10,226 nucleotides of DNA from positions 1 to 10,226 of the forward strand of contig JAUIFW010000029.1 in the NCBI GenBank assembly GCA_030430105.1, read 5' to 3'. This DNA comes from a bacterium. GTDB lineage: Bacteria; Patescibacteria; Gracilibacteria; 1-14-2-50-48-13. The notes beneath the pieces were generated by a model, which was not told where the DNA came from, did no database searches, and saw only the letters and a program-made list of their open reading frames with translations. The translations under genes and the position numbers were made by a program. This document shows positions 1 to 7,300 of this stretch, piece after piece (position 1 is the first letter of the stretch; every line of letters begins with the position of its first letter).

Positions 1-1
1 T

Positions 2-685
2 GCTCATGCAGCCTTTGGATCTGCCATGCATGAAGCGGTTGAGTATCTCTACATCCATAAAAACGAGTATCACAAGCTCCCTCGCGAAGCTGCGATGCTC
101 CAACGCTTTGAGGATATGATGGTGAAAGCTCGTATTTCCGCTGAGGAAAAGAAGAAGTTTATCACCTATGGAAAGGAGCAACTTTCTCTTTATTACAAGG
201 AAAAGGGACCAACCCTACCAGAGCAGACAGCTATCGAGCAGGATTTCCGTTTTGAAGGTTGCCATCTTGGTGATGTACCCCTTACGGGTAAGATCGATAA
301 AATGCTCATCGACAAGACTACCAAGCAGATTCATGTGGTGGACTTCAAGACCGGTAGCGCCTCTAGAAAGTGGAAGAACTCTCTGAAGCTTCTCAAATAC
401 AAGCAGCAGCTGCAGTTTTATAAGATTCTTGTTGAAACCAGTAAGTCCTTTGGTGGAACCTACCGTGTTGATGAGGGAAGCCTTGAGTTCCTTGAAGCTG
501 AAAAGGGAGTGCTTGTGGACCTACCCCTCTTGATAGAGAGCAAGGATGTAGACTTCCTCTCAAGCCTGATTACCGCTGTGTATAAAAAAATCACCACACT
601 AGATTTTCCGGATGTTTCTGGATACGAGGAAAACCTTCGTGGGGTGCAGGCCTTTATGAAGGACCTTGCCACTGGAGATATTTAA
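2..685 (+). CDS. RecB-like PD-(D/E)XK nuclease domain, C-terminal end of a helicase-nuclease (5' partial)
   Basis: The reading frame is open to the left edge, so the gene starts upstream. The ATG at 26 is internal: the family motif GSAMHE straddles it. Visible nuclease elements in order are GSAMHE with its His at 29-31, LTGKID with the metal-binding Asp at 296-298, VDFKTG with Asp at 341-343 and Lys at 347-349, and a trailing YKQQLQFYKIL helix typical of RecB/AddB-type nucleases. In this family the Asp-Asp-Lys set binds metal and cleaves DNA. The domain usually sits at the C-terminus of UvrD/AddA-like helicases acting in double-strand break processing, but the helicase part lies outside the window, so a stand-alone nuclease cannot be excluded. 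The TAA stop at 683-685 overlaps the convergent gene by 4 bp, and I see no terminator for this gene. Confidence 0.85.
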   Translation, partial: AHAAFGSAMHEAVEYLYIHKNEYHKLPREAAMLQRFEDMMVKARISAEEKKKFITYGKEQLSLYYKEKGPTLPEQTAIEQDFRFEGCHLGDVPLTGKIDKMLIDKTTKQIHVVDFKTGSASRKWKNSLKLLKYKQQLQFYKILVETSKSFGGTYRVDEGSLEFLEAEKGVLVDLPLLIESKDVDFLSSLITAVYKKITTLDFPDVSGYEENLRGVQAFMKDLATGDI

Positions 686-1161
686 GAGTTCTTCGGCAGT
701 GCACATGTGCCTCCACGCTTGATGAACCCATTCATCCTGTATGCGGTGTACAAGACAAATAATACAGCTGCGATTCGGAAATACACTCCATACTCTGTGA
801 TAAAATAGAGGGAAAAGGACACGCCAAAGAGTGAGAGCACTGGTAGCGTACACGCTGTACATGCAACAGTCAGTGCACTCAGTGCCCCTCCCACACCCGC
901 AGTAATGCCCGTTTCTACTGCCCCACGACTTTGGACTCTCAGTATCTCTGCGAACCCCATGACCAAGAGACCAACTACCATACTCAGTACCCCATAAAAA
1001 AGCATGTTGTCCCACGTGAGCGCCCCTCCTGGCACACACATGTGTTCCACACTCCCAGGCATTGCATTCATCGCAAATACAGCCACGTCAAAGAGTAGGA
1101 AGGATATACCTATCCAGACGATAAGCCATGTTGGCCGCTGCAGGAGGAGAAGTAGGTGCAT
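682..1161 (-). CDS. Small four-TM membrane protein with CxxC motif, possible thiol/disulfide carrier
   Basis: A 159-residue hydrophobic protein of a family I cannot name. Predicted membrane segments lie at about residues 12-30, 53-73, 85-113 and 124-142. The loop around R75-R79 and the K148-R149 tail are positively charged, which suggests both termini are inside. It has four cysteines: C42 in the first outer loop, a CTAC pair (C101, C104) followed by LPVLSLFG near the outer end of TM3, and C153 in the tail. DsbB and VKOR also pair a membrane CxxC with loop cysteines, and the gene lies directly downstream of a DsbA-like gene, so a role re-oxidising or reducing that protein is a reasonable inference. 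It shows no clear VKOR or DsbB signature. The ATG at 1161 keeps TM1 and has no Shine-Dalgarno. A terminator stands immediately upstream. The stop lies in a TTAA shared with the convergent nuclease gene. Confidence 0.75.
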   Translation of the reverse strand: MHLLLLLQRPTWLIVWIGISFLLFDVAVFAMNAMPGSVEHMCVPGGALTWDNMLFYGVLSMVVGLLVMGFAEILRVQSRGAVETGITAGVGGALSALTVACTACTLPVLSLFGVSFSLYFITEYGVYFRIAAVLFVLYTAYRMNGFIKRGGTCALPKNS

Positions 1162-1170
1162 GGTTATAAA

Positions 1171-1195
1171 AGAAAAAAAGGGGCCGAAGCCCCTT
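1171..1195 (-). terminator. Rho-independent terminator after the DsbA-like gene
   Basis: Read on the minus strand, a 7-bp stem AAGGGGC/GCCCCTT (arms 1189-1195 and 1178-1184) closes on a TTCG loop with the C(UUCG)G context known for very stable tetraloops. A run of seven T (1173-1179, overlapping the stem end) and then CTTTT follow. It starts 17 bp past the DsbA-like stop. On the plus strand no T-run follows, so it acts in one direction only. Confidence 0.93.
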
Positions 1196-1212
1196 AATTA
1201 TACCATGAATGC

Positions 1213-1956
1213 TTACTCCATGAGTCCTGTAATTCTAGAAGCAGGAACTGCTCCTGGAATATACTGTACATCTCCCGTCTCATTATCGAGAAGGAAGTTT
1301 CCTGGAGTACCGCTTACACCTGCATTTGCACCAGCATTCATTTCTGCTCGTACTTCAGCAAGGGTTTCCTGATTGTCATAACACTCTAGGAAGGCCGCTC
1401 GATCTGCTCCAACCTTCTCTGCAGCATCTGCGAATGACTCACTCGTGTTCTGTACCGTTCCCGCCATAAGTGCATCTGCATACATCCAGAACGCATCGTT
1501 TCCAGCCACCTCTGCAACACATTCTGACGCGACCGCCTTGTTTGTTGCTGATGGATCATGACTTCGTAGTGGGAAATCACGATAGATCCAGTTCACATTT
1601 TCATTTTCTTCCACAAGCTGTTTCGCTGTGTCGTGAAACCGCTGACAATATGGACAGTCGAAATCTGAGTATTCTACGATGGTGTACCTTGCATCCTTGT
1701 TTCCTCGTACATGATCCTCATCAGTAATCTCAGGAACCTTGTACTCCGTTGGTGCAGGAGCAGGTGCTGTAGGCTGCGCCTCAGCTGCAAGTGCTTCTGC
1801 TACAAGTTTCTGTACATCTTCTTGTGTATAACTATCCGCCAAAGCATTTGACGCCGTTCCCCCCATATTCATTCCAAGATAGACAAGGGATCCAGATACT
1901 GCAACTGATGCAAAGATAATCGCAGCAATTAGCCCTTTATTACTCTGATTGCTCAT
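1213..1956 (-). CDS. Membrane-anchored DsbA-family thiol-disulfide oxidoreductase
   Basis: A 247-residue protein with one N-terminal membrane segment (about 8-30), an Ala/Pro-rich linker (about 52-70) and a DsbA/Thioredoxin_4-type domain from about residue 82 to the end. The active site is CPYC (C101-C104) after the strand VEYSDFD, and the cis-proline loop is SGTPGNF (P218), both hallmarks of catalytic DsbA proteins. Two more cysteines, C146 and C192, lie in the helical insert and could form a structural disulfide. It should act outside the cytoplasmic membrane, making disulfides in exported proteins. The HVRGNKDA lead-in with an Ala/Pro stalk is typical of Patescibacteria DsbA proteins as I recall them. 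The ATG at 1956 is the only start that keeps the anchor, and it has no Shine-Dalgarno. The gene has its own promoter upstream and a strong terminator downstream, so it can be expressed as a single gene. Confidence 0.93.
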   Translation of the reverse strand: MSNQSNKGLIAAIIFASVAVSGSLVYLGMNMGGTASNALADSYTQEDVQKLVAEALAAEAQPTAPAPAPTEYKVPEITDEDHVRGNKDARYTIVEYSDFDCPYCQRFHDTAKQLVEENENVNWIYRDFPLRSHDPSATNKAVASECVAEVAGNDAFWMYADALMAGTVQNTSESFADAAEKVGADRAAFLECYDNQETLAEVRAEMNAGANAGVSGTPGNFLLDNETGDVQYIPGAVPASRITGLME

Positions 1957-1987
1957 AAGTTTGTGATATGAAATAAGTTTTCAGATT

Positions 1988-2016
1988 ATTGTATCATAGA
2001 GGTCCGCCTCTTTCAC
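1988..2016 (-). promoter_or_regulatory. Predicted promoter of the DsbA-like gene
   Basis: On the minus strand, GTGAAA (2011-2016; four matches to TTGACA) is followed after exactly 17 bp by TACAAT (1988-1993). A TG one base upstream of TACAAT gives an extended -10 element. Transcription would start near 1981, leaving a leader of about 25 nt before the ATG at 1956 with no Shine-Dalgarno. This would uncouple the DsbA-like gene from the frameshifted gene upstream. Confidence 0.6.
1998..2011 (-). promoter_or_regulatory. Inverted repeat in the dsbA-like promoter spacer, possible operator
   Basis: A perfect 5-bp dyad, AGAGG-4 nt-CCTCT, fills the spacer between the predicted -35 and -10 elements. 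No T-run follows it, so it is not a terminator for the upstream gene. Its position would let a bound repressor or a MerR-type regulator control the promoter. Such a short dyad can arise by chance. Confidence 0.3.
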
Positions 2017-2049
2017 TTTCTAATTCTCTTTCTTTATCGTCTAATATAC

Positions 2050-2619
2050 TTAGCGAAGCCCTTCCACATCTACAACCCTATCATAACGCCGCCCCTCGTG
2101 CAGCAGTGTTGGTATTTTCACCGTTCGTACTTCCTGCTCTACCAGCTGTTTCATAGCTGCAAGTTGCTCTACAATTTCCTCTGAATTTGCGAGAGCATCC
2201 ACTTCCCGAATTTCCTCTTCACTCATACCAATAGTGGCAAGGAACTTCGTTATTTCGATATACGCAGTATCTCTGCTGTAAACTAGGTTGAAGGCTTCCT
2301 GCACTTTCATCCCTTCCTCGTTTTCAGCACTGAACATATACTTCAAGAGTTGCCAATCTCGTTGCTCCTCACTTCCTGTTTCTCTTTCATAGGTTGCAAG
2401 CGCAAGTACCCATCTCGCAACCAACTCCGAATGCGGGAACTTATACTCCTCATCGCTCAATGGGATGGGATAGAGAATATAGGCAACATTATGCGTATCA
2501 AATACGCCTGCTTCCTCCATATTTCCAGTAAGCTTTGCACAGAAGACACATCCTGGATCTACAATTTCTATCGTTGTAGGTTTTGCCGGATCATAGGGCT
2601 CTGCATAAGAAGGATACTT
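2050..2619 (-). CDS. Thioredoxin-fold domain with CVFC motif, downstream fragment of a frameshifted gene
   Basis: This frame is open from 2619 to the TAA at 2050 and encodes 189 residues. It carries a thioredoxin fold: strand TIEIVD, active site CVFC (2539-2550), strand VAYILYPIP, a charged helical insert, then VKIPTLL with the cis-proline and a closing hairpin, as in DsbA/DsbC-like proteins. The first ATG is at 2518-2520, after the CVFC motif, and no ATG, GTG or TTG occurs between the upstream in-frame TAG (2620-2622) and that ATG. A protein started there (156 aa) would lack the active site, so the domain makes sense only joined to the 2568-3092 frame, giving about 347 residues with CxxC at about 182-185 and cis-Pro at about 328. 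I read the two as one gene for an extracytoplasmic membrane-anchored thiol oxidoreductase, split by a -1 shift or a one-base error. Confidence 0.75.
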   Translation of the reverse strand, partial: KYPSYAEPYDPAKPTTIEIVDPGCVFCAKLTGNMEEAGVFDTHNVAYILYPIPLSDEEYKFPHSELVARWVLALATYERETGSEEQRDWQLLKYMFSAENEEGMKVQEAFNLVYSRDTAYIEITKFLATIGMSEEEIREVDALANSEEIVEQLAAMKQLVEQEVRTVKIPTLLHEGRRYDRVVDVEGLR

Positions 2620-3092
2620 CTAAAGCGATCTGGAACTCTTGCTATGGTCTCACCAAACTGCACAACATGCCCAAAGGCCCATCCGTGTGGATTGCCCTGC
2701 ATCAGTGCTTCTATAAACCCAGGCTCCGTGGTCCCAATACTGCATGCCTCTCCTCCAAGACTACAAGACTCTGCATCTCTTGGATTACAAGTGTCGTAGA
2801 CCATCAAATTAAGCCCACTTAGTAAGACAGCGATCACACTCCAAACGGTGAGGACTACAAAGATTGCAGCAAGCCAATCAATCCACTTGCTCAGAAATTT
2901 TGCCACCCTTGGGTGAGAGAAGACAAACTTTCCGAGCAATTTTCCTTTTACTTCCTCTTTGAAGTTGATATCACAGGGCCTAAAGGTTACCCGCCGAAGA
3001 ACACAGTACCATGCTCTCCCCGCAAGCTTTCTGTAGGCTGCGGAAAAGATACCAAGAACGAGAAAAACGATGAAAGCTGCGATACAAAGCAT
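2568..3092 (-). CDS. Two-TM membrane anchor with clustered cysteines, upstream half of a frameshifted thioredoxin-fold protein
   Basis: The frame encodes 174 residues, of which about the first 158 look genuine and the last 16 (after PDRFR) are probably read out of frame. TM1 spans about residues 3-19 and is followed by a basic segment (about 21-70) with C30 and C40 in WYCVLRRVTFRPC. TM2 is about 73-92, and an outer segment carries C102, C110 and C117. The basic loop inside implies both ends outside, placing the thioredoxin domain on the outer face. The TFRPC plus clustered-Cys arrangement recalls an uncharacterised membrane family of CPR bacteria and DPANN archaea, from memory only. Its ATG directly abuts the TAA of the aminotransferase gene (TAAATG), with no Shine-Dalgarno, so it probably depends on translational coupling. 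Confidence 0.75.
   Translation of the reverse strand: MLCIAAFIVFLVLGIFSAAYRKLAGRAWYCVLRRVTFRPCDINFKEEVKGKLLGKFVFSHPRVAKFLSKWIDWLAAIFVVLTVWSVIAVLLSGLNLMVYDTCNPRDAESCSLGGEACSIGTTEPGFIEALMQGNPHGWAFGHVVQFGETIARVPDRFRSILLMQSPMIRQNLQR
2617..2621 (-). other. Frameshift junction joining the anchor and thioredoxin halves
   Basis: The upstream frame reads GAT CGC TTT AGA (ending at 2619). The downstream frame resumes AAG TAT CCT from 2619, so re-reading the base at 2619 joins them as ...PDRFR-KYPSY... Adding a single A to the context TTTAGAAG gives TTT AAG AAG TAT (FKKY) and restores one frame. No classical X XXY YYZ slippery heptamer is visible. A deleted base or a sequencing/assembly error is therefore more likely than programmed frameshifting. 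Confidence 0.7.
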
Positions 3093-4316
3093 TTATGCAA
3101 GGGTTGAGAAAATATGAGCGATACTATCCAAAGCGTGATCCACATCCTTTTGACGGAGATGTGCTCCAAAGGATAGTCGAAGAAGAGGAGGTAACTCCTT
3201 CTTATTCTTCAAGTAATAGTGACAACAAAAATATCCACTACGAGCGTACACGCCAGCCTTCGCAAGCATGAGTCCAAGACTGTGGCTATCAATACCCTCA
3301 TGGTAAAAAGCAATGCTAGAACCAGGCGCTTCACCTACGAGGTGTACTCCCTGCATCGCTTTAAGCTCATTGAAGGTGTATTCTTCCAATTCCTGGGTGT
3401 ACTCCTTATATGGTTTCCCTTGGATTTTATATGAATCCTGCCATTTGAGAGCAGCTCTGAGGCCAATGATTCCCTCCCAGCTCTGAAGCCCCATCTCGAG
3501 TCTACTATGCAAATGCTCGTCTCCCTCTAGGAGTGAGTAGGTATCCTTATAGACATCTCCGACCATGCCGCCACCTAGTATACCGATGCGAAGCTGTTTG
3601 AGTAGTGTTTTCCTGATCACGATTACCCCCATAGAAGGACCGTACATCTTATGAACAGAACCAAAACAAGCATCGAAGTCGAGGTCTCGCAGATCCTCTG
3701 GGTGGTGCCCGAGTACCTGTGCCGCATCTACGAGAAGTAGCCCCCCCTGCTCATGTATCCCCTCCGCCAACTCTTCTCTATTTGCAAGTCTCACCCCATT
3801 GATGTTGCTCGCACCATTCACAAGCCAAATACTTCTTCCTAGCTCCTTCCAATTGGGCATGATACTTCCATCCTCCTCGCGCTCTAGCACTACACGCTTT
3901 ACCCCCGTGCGTTCTGCAAAACTCATAGTTGGGAGGTATGCAGAATTGTGCTCAATGTCACTCGTGACAACCGTATCAAACTTATCTCCGGCTAATTGGC
4001 TCAATACTAGGTTGATCCCATAGGTGGTGTTGTGCGTGAAGCACACTACGTAGTCCTCAGCCTTTTTCCCTACATATCTCAACATTGCCTCACGAGTCTC
4101 TTCCACCTCCTTATCTACTCTCTCCCCCCATGGATATTTCACTCTCTCACCACAAGCGTTGTAGGTTTTGTAATACCCTTCCACCGCTTGTATAACCTCC
4201 ATAGGTCTTAGCGTCTGACAGGCACTGTCAAAATAGTGTACCCCTTCAGGCAAGTAGGAAAACCCTTCCTTCCCTTCTGTAGGTGTCTCTGTCTTCTTTT
4301 GTCCGATTCCAAACAT
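3093..4316 (-). CDS. SufS-like class V aminotransferase, probable cysteine desulfurase
   Basis: A 407-residue PLP enzyme, normal length for SufS/CsdA-type proteins. Visible residues are the SDIEHNS motif (H123 stacks on PLP in the family), NGASNINGV, DAAQ (D197 and Q200 hold the cofactor), SVHKMYGPSMG with the PLP lysine K223, R359-SGYFCCH with C364 and C365 at the persulfide position, and R380 in LRLSFG for substrate carboxylate. This set nearly matches E. coli SufS numbering (H123, K226, C364, R379). It should take sulfur from L-cysteine as an enzyme-bound persulfide and release alanine; selenocysteine lyase activity is possible. The vicinal Cys pair in the catalytic loop is unusual, and no SufU/IscU scaffold or suf gene is next to it. 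It follows the RND gene by 47 bp and abuts the thioredoxin-fold gene, suggesting one operon. No Shine-Dalgarno at the ATG. Confidence 0.88.
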   Translation of the reverse strand: MFGIGQKKTETPTEGKEGFSYLPEGVHYFDSACQTLRPMEVIQAVEGYYKTYNACGERVKYPWGERVDKEVEETREAMLRYVGKKAEDYVVCFTHNTTYGINLVLSQLAGDKFDTVVTSDIEHNSAYLPTMSFAERTGVKRVVLEREEDGSIMPNWKELGRSIWLVNGASNINGVRLANREELAEGIHEQGGLLLVDAAQVLGHHPEDLRDLDFDACFGSVHKMYGPSMGVIVIRKTLLKQLRIGILGGGMVGDVYKDTYSLLEGDEHLHSRLEMGLQSWEGIIGLRAALKWQDSYKIQGKPYKEYTQELEEYTFNELKAMQGVHLVGEAPGSSIAFYHEGIDSHSLGLMLAKAGVYARSGYFCCHYYLKNKKELPPLLRLSFGAHLRQKDVDHALDSIAHIFSTLA

Positions 4317-4334
4317 AATACTAGTTAGTTGCCC

Positions 4335-4369
4335 ACCTAGTATATGCGCCTTGGCAGACCTTACTAGGT
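4335..4369 (-). repeat. Inverted repeat at the RND/aminotransferase junction
   Basis: Perfect 8-bp arms ACCTAGTA (minus-strand reading, 4362-4369) and TACTAGGT (4335-4342) enclose 19 nt, inside which GCC-AA-GGC can pair again. The first arm includes the TAG stop of the RND gene. No T-run follows, so it is not a standard terminator. It could be an mRNA processing or attenuation hairpin that sets the ratio of pump to desulfurase, or a protein-binding site. Confidence 0.45.
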
Positions 4370-7300
4370 TTTTTCTGGCAGTACCCTTCGGACCAAGTGT
4401 CCAAGCCTACTCCACACCCATCCAAGCAGGCGCCTTGTCCTTCGGAACCGCTTTTTACCGTTGTATAGAGACGTGTAGAGGATCGGCACCATCAACAGGG
4501 TCAAGGTAGTAGCAAAGAGCATACCAAAGAAGATTGTCCAAGCTAGGTCTCCCCATACCTCATCTGCGAATGCTAAGGGAAGTACACCAAGCGCAGTTGT
4601 AAGTGTCGTGAGTATCACTGGCTGCAGTCGCTCACTACACGCTTCCACGACACTTTGGATCAATTCCCCCTCCTTACGTTTTTGATTCATACGATCTATC
4701 AATACGATCGCATCGTTTACCACCACTCCCATGAGCGCTACGATTCCAATAAATCCTGGGAACGAGAAGTTTCTACCAAGAAGGGCGAGTCCAAAGAATA
4801 CACCAATCAGGGCAAGTGGTAGCGTCCCAAGGATGATAAATGGCTGCCGATACGACTGAAACTGAAGGACGAGAATAAAGGCAATCAAGAAGATACCTAT
4901 ATTCATCGCACGCCCCAGACTCTCAAAGGACTCCGTGGTGCTCTCCGTTTCTCCACCGAAATCTAGCCTCACTCCCTCTGGAATTTCAAATTCCCCACTA
5001 GCAATCTTGTCCTGTACTTCTTCAACTACAACCGTTGGTACGGTCTCCGCATTTACACTCGATCGCACATAGACCACAGTCTCCGTGTCTTGGTGCTGAA
5101 TTTCTGTAATATTTGGTGCAAGTTCAACGGACGCAAGCTCACTTACGGGGACTAGTCCACGCTGCGTACTTATGAGGTAGCCTTCAATATCCTTTACACT
5201 TCTTGGCACACTTTCACAAAGTACCTGATTTCCCACTGCCTCTTCCACTTGAACCAGAGTATCTTCCCTACAGCTCTCCAACCTAAAATCTCCTCGAATT
5301 CTTACATCGATTTCTTCTCCCGCCTCGAGAAAGCTCATGACATCTGCTCCGAATACCAAGGTACGTAATTCAGATGCTAAGTTCTGTGCACTGATTCCAT
5401 AGTACCGAAGTGCCTCACGTTTTGGAGCGAGTACAAATTCCCCCGTCCCTACGGACACGGAACTTTCTACCTCCTGTGTTCCAGGAATACCCTTCAGCAA
5501 GGTTACTAAGTCCTGCGCTGTGGTCTCGAGAAGATCTAAAGAGTCTCCAAACAGTCTTGCCTCGATAGGAGCACCCACGGGAGGTCCTGCCGCAAGCTCT
5601 TCGATCTCTACGCGTGCACCGGATATTTGCTGAAACTCCTCTCGAAGCTGCTCAGAGATTTCATAGCTAAGCAGCGCTCTCTCACTTCCATCTACTATGT
5701 TTACCGTAATTCTCCCGAGGTGACTTCCGCCAGCTCCGCTACTACTCACAACAGACTCTATCTCTGGCCTCTGGAAAATAATCTCCTTTGCGAGCTCCAT
5801 TTTCTCCTCCGTCTTCTCAAGTTTTGTACCAACCGGAAGCTCTACATTCACATAAAAGAAATCAATATCCACTGGTGGAAATAGCTGGAGCTTCAAGAAC
5901 CCAAGTATAGGTAGCATCAAGCTGAGCACAAACGCAGCGACCATCCCCCACACCCAACGTTTCTTTAGGCTTCTATTTCGAAGAATGGCTAGTAGATGCT
6001 TTTCATACCATACCCTCAGCGGCTGAATGTATTTCCCAAGAATTGGTTCCTTTTTCTTCGCATCTTTGAACTTGGCGTACACCCAACTTCCAATAGCCGG
6101 CACGATGAACAGTGCCACAAAGAGCGATGCTATAAGTGTCACGTTAATGGTCAGTGGAATGAACTTTACGTATTCGCCTGTAATTCCCGTCATGAGTGTC
6201 ATCGGAAAGAAGGCTGACATGGTAGTCAGAGTTCCTGACACGAGTGGCGCTCGATATGTTTTCACAGCATCAAGGGCTGCATCTCTTGCATTCAAGCCCC
6301 TTTCTCTCGCCTCAAACATTCCCTCAATCATGATGATTGACGTATCCACCACAATTCCAAGAGACAGGATCAGAGAAAAGAGTACGAGTCCATTGAGAGA
6401 AAACCCAAGGCTACTTAGCCCAATAAAGGTGATCAAGAAGATGAGGGGTATGCTCCCACCTACTAAAAGCGCCTCCTTCACCCCCAACGCGAGAAACAGA
6501 ATGATCGCAATGATCAATACGGTCTGCATTGCACTAGACGCCAGAATGGCTACATCTTCACGTACAAATACAGAACGATCTCCTGTGATTATCGCATCAA
6601 AGCTTGTGGGTAATTCTTCCTCTCCGAAGATTTCTGCTCGCTCTCGAACCGTGTCCGCGACCTCTGTCACATTTGCACCTGTCTGTTTTTTTACACTGAG
6701 TGACACGGCGTTTCGCTCACCCTCTCCAGGTATGTAAATACTCGAACTGGATGTTGGCAGAGGCAGGCTTCTTCGCACCTCCGCAATGTCCCCAAGGACG
6801 ATGGTCTGCCCCTCTCGCTCCAGGATGGGGACCTGACTAATCTGCTCAGGAGTTTTAAGTTGCCCCTTGAAACTTACCTGATACGACAGCGTATCCACCA
6901 AGACAGATCCCACAGGGAAATTCATATTCTCACTTCGAAGGGTGCTCAGCACCTGACCGAGCGTCAGTTCTAGATTTGCAAGCTTCCCCCTATCGACAAA
7001 TATCTGTACTTCTTCCTTATCAACTCCCGCAAGGTCGACTTCAAGCACACCAGATATGCTTTCTAACTCCTCTTGCAACTGCTCCCCCCAATATGCGACC
7101 TCTTCCGTGGTGGCATTTCCTACTATCGAAACATTGATAATTGGACGATCATCGAGAGAAATCTCTGCGACGATAGATTCACTGGCGTCATCGGGTAGCC
7201 GAACTTGTGCTTTTTTTACCTCATCTTGCAGCTCTCGCACGGAATCCTTTAGATCTGCACCCGCTTCAAACTGTACGACAATCACACTGACACCTTCCGA

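Noticed and set aside
26..28. ATG at 26 as the start of the nuclease gene
   Set aside because: The frame is open to the window edge, and the conserved GSA of the nuclease motif lies just upstream of this codon.
1004..1372. A plus-strand open frame crossing two minus-strand genes and the terminator
   Set aside because: It spans a clear terminator hairpin and two real genes and has no recognisable content.
2617..2625. Programmed -1 frameshifting at a slippery site
   Set aside because: There is no X XXY YYZ heptamer in the correct phase and no obvious downstream pseudoknot by eye; a slip at TTT would meet a TAG. A one-base error or mutation explains it more simply, though recoding is not excluded.
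6027..6737. A 236-codon open frame on the plus strand inside the RND gene
   Set aside because: It is antisense to conserved TM and porter segments, its translation is Ser/Arg/Thr-rich with no domain, and no promoter or start signal precedes it.
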